A stretch of DNA of 55,574 nt from Pseudomonadota bacterium (GTDB taxonomy: Bacteria > Pseudomonadota > Gammaproteobacteria > Burkholderiales > Burkholderiaceae_B), in contig JAEWHK010000078.1 in assembly GCA_023387815.1 (NCBI GenBank), positions 1-55,574 of the forward strand. Direction: 5' to 3'. This document shows, piece after piece, positions 51,192 through 55,574 of this stretch. The position numbers and the translations under genes are program-made. Each line of letters opens with the position of its first letter. The first letter of the stretch is position 1. Below the pieces are notes generated by a model. The model saw nothing but the letters and a program-made list of their open reading frames with translations, searched no databases and was not told where the DNA came from.

Positions 51192-52619
51192 TTACAGCAT
51201 TTTCTTGGCTTTGACCTGGGTTTCCGTATTGCGTTCGCCCGCAGCGGCTTCTTTGGAGATTGGTTCAATCTTCACTTTGTCGCTGCCACGATTGACAATG
51301 CCCAGGCGTTTGGCGGCGCCGTAGGACAGGTCAATCACGCGGTTGCCAACGAAAGGACCACGGTCATTGATGCGAACCACAATGCTTTTACCCGTGGATA
51401 CGCGTGTCACACGTACATAGGATGAGATGGGCAGGCGTTTGTGTGCCGCTGTCATGGCGTTCTGGTTATACACCTCGCCATTGGCGGTTTTGCGGCCGTG
51501 GAAACCAGGACCATACCAGGAGGCGATGCCGACCTGAGAGAAATTGGTTGTTTCTTCCACACCCATGGGTTTATAACGGATGCCTTTGACCATATAGGGC
51601 TTGCCGGTGCCGGACAGCGCCTTGCGGGCCTTGGTGGCAATATCATCGTCCTTTGCATCTTTCGTGGCTTCGGTATCGGCCAGGCTGATGTCTTCTTGCG
51701 GTAGCTGCAGCTCGTATTCACTTTCGGGAATGATGCCAGTAGCGGTAATACGCATGTTCAGGCCATCAGCCAGCTCAGCTTTGCCACCTTCGGAAGGCGC
51801 AGCGGTTTCAACGGCCACCGGAGTACTGGCTACCGCCGCTTTCTTCACTTCAGCAGTGGTTTTCTTTGCATCCTGCTTTGCCGGCGATTTAATGGCTGAC
51901 TCTGGTGTGTGCTGGGCTACAGATTTCCGGGTTGAGGCGGCTTCAGGCCCCGCTTTTTTATCGGCCTTTCCAGTCACGGCAGGGCCCGACTGCAATGCCG
52001 TTGCCTGCTGTACACCAGCGCTGGCTGACACTTCTGGTGCAGCCGTAATTCTGATGGGAGTCTGTGCAGGTTCGGCTTTGGCGGGGGCTTTTGTAGCTGC
52101 ATTCTCTGCCGCGGCAGTCTCTTTTACTGCCGTTTCTTTGACGGCAGACTTGTTGGTCACACTGTCAATGTTGGAATCGGTCACCACAACATTGCTGTTC
52201 TTGTGTTTTTCTTTGGCAGGCGTTTCAGCGGGCGCCGCAGCCGGGGTAGCCTGGGCTACGGCGGGGGCTTTGACGCTGACAGGCGCGGGCGCGGCTGAAG
52301 GCTTTGCGGCGTTCTTGTCTGCTGCCTGATTGTCGGCCTTTGCGGCAGGCGCGGCGGCGACGGTGTCAGCCGTGCTGCCATCGTCCTCGGGGACCACGCC
52401 ATTGGCGGTTATGCGCATTTTTTGTGCAGGAGCCGGGGCGGCCTTCTGCTTTTGTGCTTTGGCGCCGGGCGCCACCGCCTGGTCGGCAGGCACCATATGT
52501 GCGGCAAAATCCTGATTTTCGCGGATTTCTATACCGGCGGCATGAACAACCGGCGCTAAAAACAGGCCGGTAATAAGGGATGCTAATGTACTGCGAATTA
52601 AAACTGTTCGTTTCGTCAT
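51192..52619 (-). CDS. rlpA: Septal ring lytic transglycosylase RlpA
   Basis: A 475-residue exported protein: signal peptide (cleavage near VHA-AG), a very long Ala/Lys/Pro/Thr-rich linker (about 45-335), and a C-terminal double-psi beta-barrel with IASWYGPGFHGRKTANGE and VRINDRGPFVGNRVIDLS. There is no C-terminal SPOR domain. The linker holds three copies of a RITA-x-x-x-PE-like motif (residues 69, 190 and 290). The start is one base after the rapZ stop. Confidence 0.9.
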   Translation of the reverse strand: MTKRTVLIRSTLASLITGLFLAPVVHAAGIEIRENQDFAAHMVPADQAVAPGAKAQKQKAAPAPAQKMRITANGVVPEDDGSTADTVAAAPAAKADNQAADKNAAKPSAAPAPVSVKAPAVAQATPAAAPAETPAKEKHKNSNVVVTDSNIDSVTNKSAVKETAVKETAAAENAATKAPAKAEPAQTPIRITAAPEVSASAGVQQATALQSGPAVTGKADKKAGPEAASTRKSVAQHTPESAIKSPAKQDAKKTTAEVKKAAVASTPVAVETAAPSEGGKAELADGLNMRITATGIIPESEYELQLPQEDISLADTEATKDAKDDDIATKARKALSGTGKPYMVKGIRYKPMGVEETTNFSQVGIASWYGPGFHGRKTANGEVYNQNAMTAAHKRLPISSYVRVTRVSTGKSIVVRINDRGPFVGNRVIDLSYGAAKRLGIVNRGSDKVKIEPISKEAAAGERNTETQVKAKKML

Positions 52620-52620
52620 G

Positions 52621-53487
52621 TCATAGTGTCAACTGGGCACGATGCCTAACGCGTAAAGGATGGTACGAACTGAAGCGTTTTGCCAGTTCCTCGGCCACGT
52701 AGACCGATCGGTGCTGACCACCGGTGCAACCTATGGCAACGGTGAGATAACTACGCGTATCCTGCATATATAATGGGAGCCATTTTTCAATATATGCGGC
52801 TATATCGTTGATTAAGGCGGGCACGCTGTCAAATTGAGCCAGCCATGTCGCCACGGGTTCATCACGGCCCGTAAGCGGGCGTAAGTTACTGTCGTAATGA
52901 GGATTAGGCAAGCATCTTACATCAAAAACGAGGTCCGCGTCATTAGGGACGCCCTTTTTGTAGGCAAAGGATTCGAAGGTCAAAAGGACCTCAGGTTCCT
53001 CATGATCGACCACATCTTTAACCCACGCGCGCAACTGGCCGGGCGTCAATCCGGACGTATCAATCACGTGTTCCTGTTCGCGCAGTGGCGCCAGAAGATT
53101 GCGTTCATGCGTGATGCAATCTTCCAGAGACGGCGTGATACCTGAGGTTTCGCGCATGCGGTTGCTCAGGGGATGCTTGCGACGCGACTCGGAATATCGA
53201 TGGATCAGGGTCTCATCATCGGAGTCCAGAAAGATGACCTGCATGGGCAAACCCATGCTTCGAAGTGCCGTAATGACCCCTGGAAGACCAGCCAATTCGC
53301 CTGGTGTCCTGACATCAATTGCAACAGCTACCGACTTCAGGCGGTTCTCGCGTGCGTTTGCCACCAGGTCATGCAGAAGACTGACCGGAAGATTGTCAAT
53401 ACAGGAGTAACCCAGGTCTTCGAGCTGGCGTAGTGCAACCGATTTTCCGGATCCTGAAATTCCGGTGATGAGGACAACATGAAGCAT
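52621..53487 (-). CDS. rapZ: RNase adapter protein RapZ
   Basis: A P-loop protein (GISGSGKS, 9-16) with the C-terminal IGCTGGQHRSVYVAEELA domain. In E. coli it guides RNase E to GlmZ; outside enterobacteria it is probably a UDP-sugar or nucleotide sensor. The product has 288 residues. Part of the hpf-ptsN-hprK-rapZ block. The 248 bases upstream, before the hprK stop, show no gene or clear terminator. Confidence 0.95.
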   Translation of the reverse strand: MLHVVLITGISGSGKSVALRQLEDLGYSCIDNLPVSLLHDLVANARENRLKSVAVAIDVRTPGELAGLPGVITALRSMGLPMQVIFLDSDDETLIHRYSESRRKHPLSNRMRETSGITPSLEDCITHERNLLAPLREQEHVIDTSGLTPGQLRAWVKDVVDHEEPEVLLTFESFAYKKGVPNDADLVFDVRCLPNPHYDSNLRPLTGRDEPVATWLAQFDSVPALINDIAAYIEKWLPLYMQDTRSYLTVAIGCTGGQHRSVYVAEELAKRFSSYHPLRVRHRAQLTL

Positions 53488-53735
53488 TTTGGTACTTTAT
53501 CCTGAACAAAAACGGGTTATCGGGTCGAAAAAGGCCTAATCGTTCGTGTGCAGTGCTAATCGCCAATAATAACCCAGATGATGTATTAAACCATAGGATC
53601 ATGACAGAACATAACCGGATGCGACAAATCGTCGCTTCCTGTCAGATCCCATCAGATGGTGCTGTTATTTGGTTGATGGACAAGGTCCCTGCGGTGGGGT
53701 GGCCTGCTTTGGCGAAAACCAGCCTGACCTTCGGG

Positions 53736-54668
53736 TCAGAGATTGCTGTTTTCCATAATGGCGGCTGCCTGGCGTTCCATGAACTCACCCAGGGTATCAA
53801 TACCGCGCAACTTCAGAATGGTGTTGCGCACGGCCGCCTCGACCAGTACGGCGAGATTTCGTCCCGCTGCTACCTGCAGCATAACACGGCGAATGGGAAT
53901 GCCCAGCAGGTCCTGCGTCTGGTCCTGAATGGGCAGACGCTCAAATTTCTCGCTGTTGGCGCGGACCAGGTGCACAATCAGTTTCAGTCGCATTTTGCGG
54001 CGAACCGATGTCTCTCCAAAAATCGTACGGATATCCAGCAGGCCAAGACCACGCACTTCCAGCATATTGCGCAGCAGATCGGGACACTGGCCTTCGATCA
54101 GGGTGGGGGACGTACGGGAAAAATCCACCGCATCGTCGGCCACCAGGCCGTGACCTCGGGAAATCAGTTCCAGCGCCAGTTCACTTTTTCCAAGTCCGGA
54201 TTCGCCGGTGATGAGTACGCCCAGGCCAAGCACGTCCATGAAGACACCGTGAACGGTGGTTTTTGGGGCAAAGCGCTTGTTCAGGTAAATGCGCAGCACA
54301 TCGATCAGATGGGCGGCATCCACGGGTGTGGACAGCAGCGGAATCTTGCTGCGGGCACAGAAGCTGACCAGATCGGGGGGTGAATCCAGACCTTCAGCCA
54401 GAATCATGGCCGGCACTCCGCCTTCAGCCAGTTCGATCAGGAGTTTTTCGCGCTGCATTTCCGGAATGCGGTTATAGAAGATGAGTTCTTCCTTGCCGAA
54501 AACCTGGATGCGCGAAGGGTGAACCACGTTCAGGTGACCGAGCAGGTCTGCTGCCGAGGTATTCAGGCTGGAATCCTGGATGTGGCGTGCACGGCCTTCC
54601 TTGCCGGCGATCCATGTAAAGCGCAGACTTTCGTCGTTGTCTGCGGTCAGGTCCTGAATGCTGAGCAT
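53736..54668 (-). CDS. hprK: HPr kinase/phosphorylase HprK
   Basis: Phosphorylates and dephosphorylates Ser46 of HPr. The product has 310 residues with P-loop GESGLGKS (155-162), His140 in VHGVFMD and the signature LEVRGLGLLDIRTIFGE. Betaproteobacteria carry it with PtsN but without sugar PTS permeases, so its role is regulatory. It starts 12 bases after the ptsN stop. Confidence 0.96.
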   Translation of the reverse strand: MLSIQDLTADNDESLRFTWIAGKEGRARHIQDSSLNTSAADLLGHLNVVHPSRIQVFGKEELIFYNRIPEMQREKLLIELAEGGVPAMILAEGLDSPPDLVSFCARSKIPLLSTPVDAAHLIDVLRIYLNKRFAPKTTVHGVFMDVLGLGVLITGESGLGKSELALELISRGHGLVADDAVDFSRTSPTLIEGQCPDLLRNMLEVRGLGLLDIRTIFGETSVRRKMRLKLIVHLVRANSEKFERLPIQDQTQDLLGIPIRRVMLQVAAGRNLAVLVEAAVRNTILKLRGIDTLGEFMERQAAAIMENSNL

Positions 54669-54680
54669 ATGCGTGCCCCT

Positions 54681-55139
54681 TTACTCGCCGGCGGGACTGG
54701 CCAGCAGCTGGTGAATGCCTTCCGCATTGGGACTGGCCAGCAGTTGCTTGCGGGTTTCCGCGCTGGAAAGCAGCTGCGCCAGTTCGGCAAGGATTTCCAG
54801 GTGCTGTTGCGTGGCGCTTTCCGGAACCAGCAAAATGACCAGCAGTTGCACGTGCTGGCCATCGGGCGCATCAAACGGAATGGGCGTACTGAGTCTCATG
54901 ACCGCCGCGACCGCCTGTTTCAGGTTGGCAATGCGACCGTGAGGTACAGCAACGCCGTGACCCAGCGCCGTGGAGCCCAGGCGTTCTCGCGAAAACAGGC
55001 TGTCGAAAACCGTGGAGCGGGCGATGCCCTGATTGTTCTCGAACAGCAATGCCGCCTGCTCAAAGGCGCGCTTCTTGCTGGTGACATTGACGTCCAGCAG
55101 GATATTTTCCTGCGGAAGGATACGGGATAGTTGATTCAT
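54681..55139 (-). CDS. ptsN: PTS IIA-like nitrogen-regulatory protein PtsN (EIIANtr)
   Basis: A 152-residue IIA domain with the phosphorylated His67 in GVAVPHGRI. It links nitrogen/potassium status to phosphotransfer. It lies between hpf and hprK, the usual order downstream of rpoN, which would be just outside the window. Confidence 0.95.
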   Translation of the reverse strand: MNQLSRILPQENILLDVNVTSKKRAFEQAALLFENNQGIARSTVFDSLFSRERLGSTALGHGVAVPHGRIANLKQAVAAVMRLSTPIPFDAPDGQHVQLLVILLVPESATQQHLEILAELAQLLSSAETRKQLLASPNAEGIHQLLASPAGE

Positions 55140-55187
55140 GCCGCAATTATAGGGTGTTCTGTCAATTGGAAATAGAAGGGTAAGCTA

Positions 55188-55211
55188 AAACCCGGCCGCC
55201 GGGCCGGGTTT
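55188..55211 (-). terminator. Hairpin between hpf and ptsN
   Basis: AAACCCGGCC and GGCCGGGTTT form a perfect 10-bp stem around GCCG. On the minus strand it is followed by TTAGCTT. It sits 31 bases after the hpf stop and may partly uncouple ptsN-hprK from upstream transcription. Confidence 0.75.
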
Positions 55212-55242
55212 GCGCAAAAAACAGGAAAAAAGTACAACGTAT

Positions 55243-55563
55243 CTAGCCGATACTCATTCTTTTTGCCGATTCATTGGAGTGATCTGAAGCCTTCGTTTTG
55301 TATTTGATGACTTGTCTGTCGGTCTTATCCGAAAGCAGATCAATGGCCGCATACAGATTTTCGTCCGTCACTTCGCAATGGATGTCTTTACCCGGCACGC
55401 GCAGCGTCACTTCCGCGCTATGTTTGATGGGTTCTTTGGACAGTATGACCTGGGTGTCAATGACATGATCGAAGTGCCTGAGGACTTTGGCGAACTTGGT
55501 CACTACGTATTCTTTAATGGCAGGGGTGATTTCCACATGATGGCCACTGATATTAAGATTCAT
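55243..55563 (-). CDS. hpf: Ribosome hibernation-promoting factor HPF
   Basis: A 106-residue short-form HPF (NISGHHVEITPAIKEYVVTKF, VRVPGKDIHCEVTDENLYAAIDLL-like core) that binds the 30S subunit and promotes 100S dimers in stationary phase. An AGGAGCA ribosome site is visible at the window edge. Confidence 0.95.
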   Translation of the reverse strand: MNLNISGHHVEITPAIKEYVVTKFAKVLRHFDHVIDTQVILSKEPIKHSAEVTLRVPGKDIHCEVTDENLYAAIDLLSDKTDRQVIKYKTKASDHSNESAKRMSIG

Positions 55564-55574
55564 AGTGTGCTCCT

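Overview
The window is chromosomal DNA of a betaproteobacterium, order Burkholderiales, most likely family Alcaligenaceae. The evidence is gene order: dksA-hslV-hslU, xerC-DUF484-dapF-lpxL, metK-ahcY-holin-metF, rpe-gph-trpEGDC, rsmI/yraN-diaA-dolP and hpf-ptsN-hprK-rapZ. Several proteins also have Bordetella-like N-termini. The base composition looks lower in G+C than Bordetella, which would suit an Advenella-like genus; this is inference, as no search was run. Nearly all of the window is housekeeping DNA. The clearest accessory stretch is about 3.0-6.9 kb.

Layout. 0-4 kb: tRNA-Thr, a PduO-type cobalamin adenosyltransferase, a CusF-like protein, and a mesX-mesD-flavin reductase cluster, which I read as an oxygen-dependent, folate-independent methionine synthase system. 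4-7 kb: AT-richer accessory DNA with a decayed fur fragment, a secreted P1 (DmpA-type) peptidase and an orphan type VI effector/immunity pair, tae4-tai4. 7-14 kb: hslVU, a DksA lacking the zinc-finger cysteines, and a zinc block (His-rich CobW GTPase, Zur, a palindromic operator, znuC, znuB). 14-20 kb: xerC, DUF484, dapF, lipid A acyltransferase and a membrane PQQ dehydrogenase. 20-25 kb: the methionine cycle, metK, an SAH riboswitch, ahcY, a holin-4 membrane protein and metF. 25-36 kb: 5-formyl-THF cyclo-ligase, lytic transglycosylase, cca, ubiX, small conserved genes, a CDF transporter, MidA and rhlE.

35-42 kb: rpe-gph-trpEGDC with an intact Trp leader peptide and attenuator, ending in a HIT-family gene. 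42-49 kb: apaG, mltA, a UbiH-family hydroxylase, dsbC, a pyrimidine nucleotidase, argB, a TlpA-like thioredoxin and dolP. 49-55.6 kb: diaA, yraN, rsmI, rlpA, rapZ, hprK, ptsN and hpf.

Three things stand out. First, two routes bear on methionine in one window: MesX/MesD with a flavin reductase, and MetF/MetK/AhcY with its SAH riboswitch. Second, four genes (hslU, ubiX, rhlE, dsbC) end in short tandem duplications whose unit contains the gene's own last codons and stop codon. Third, the Tae4/Tai4 pair sits away from any type VI secretion gene, next to a broken fur remnant. Gene starts were moved inward wherever a 5' extension only overlapped a neighbour out of frame or began at a rare codon.
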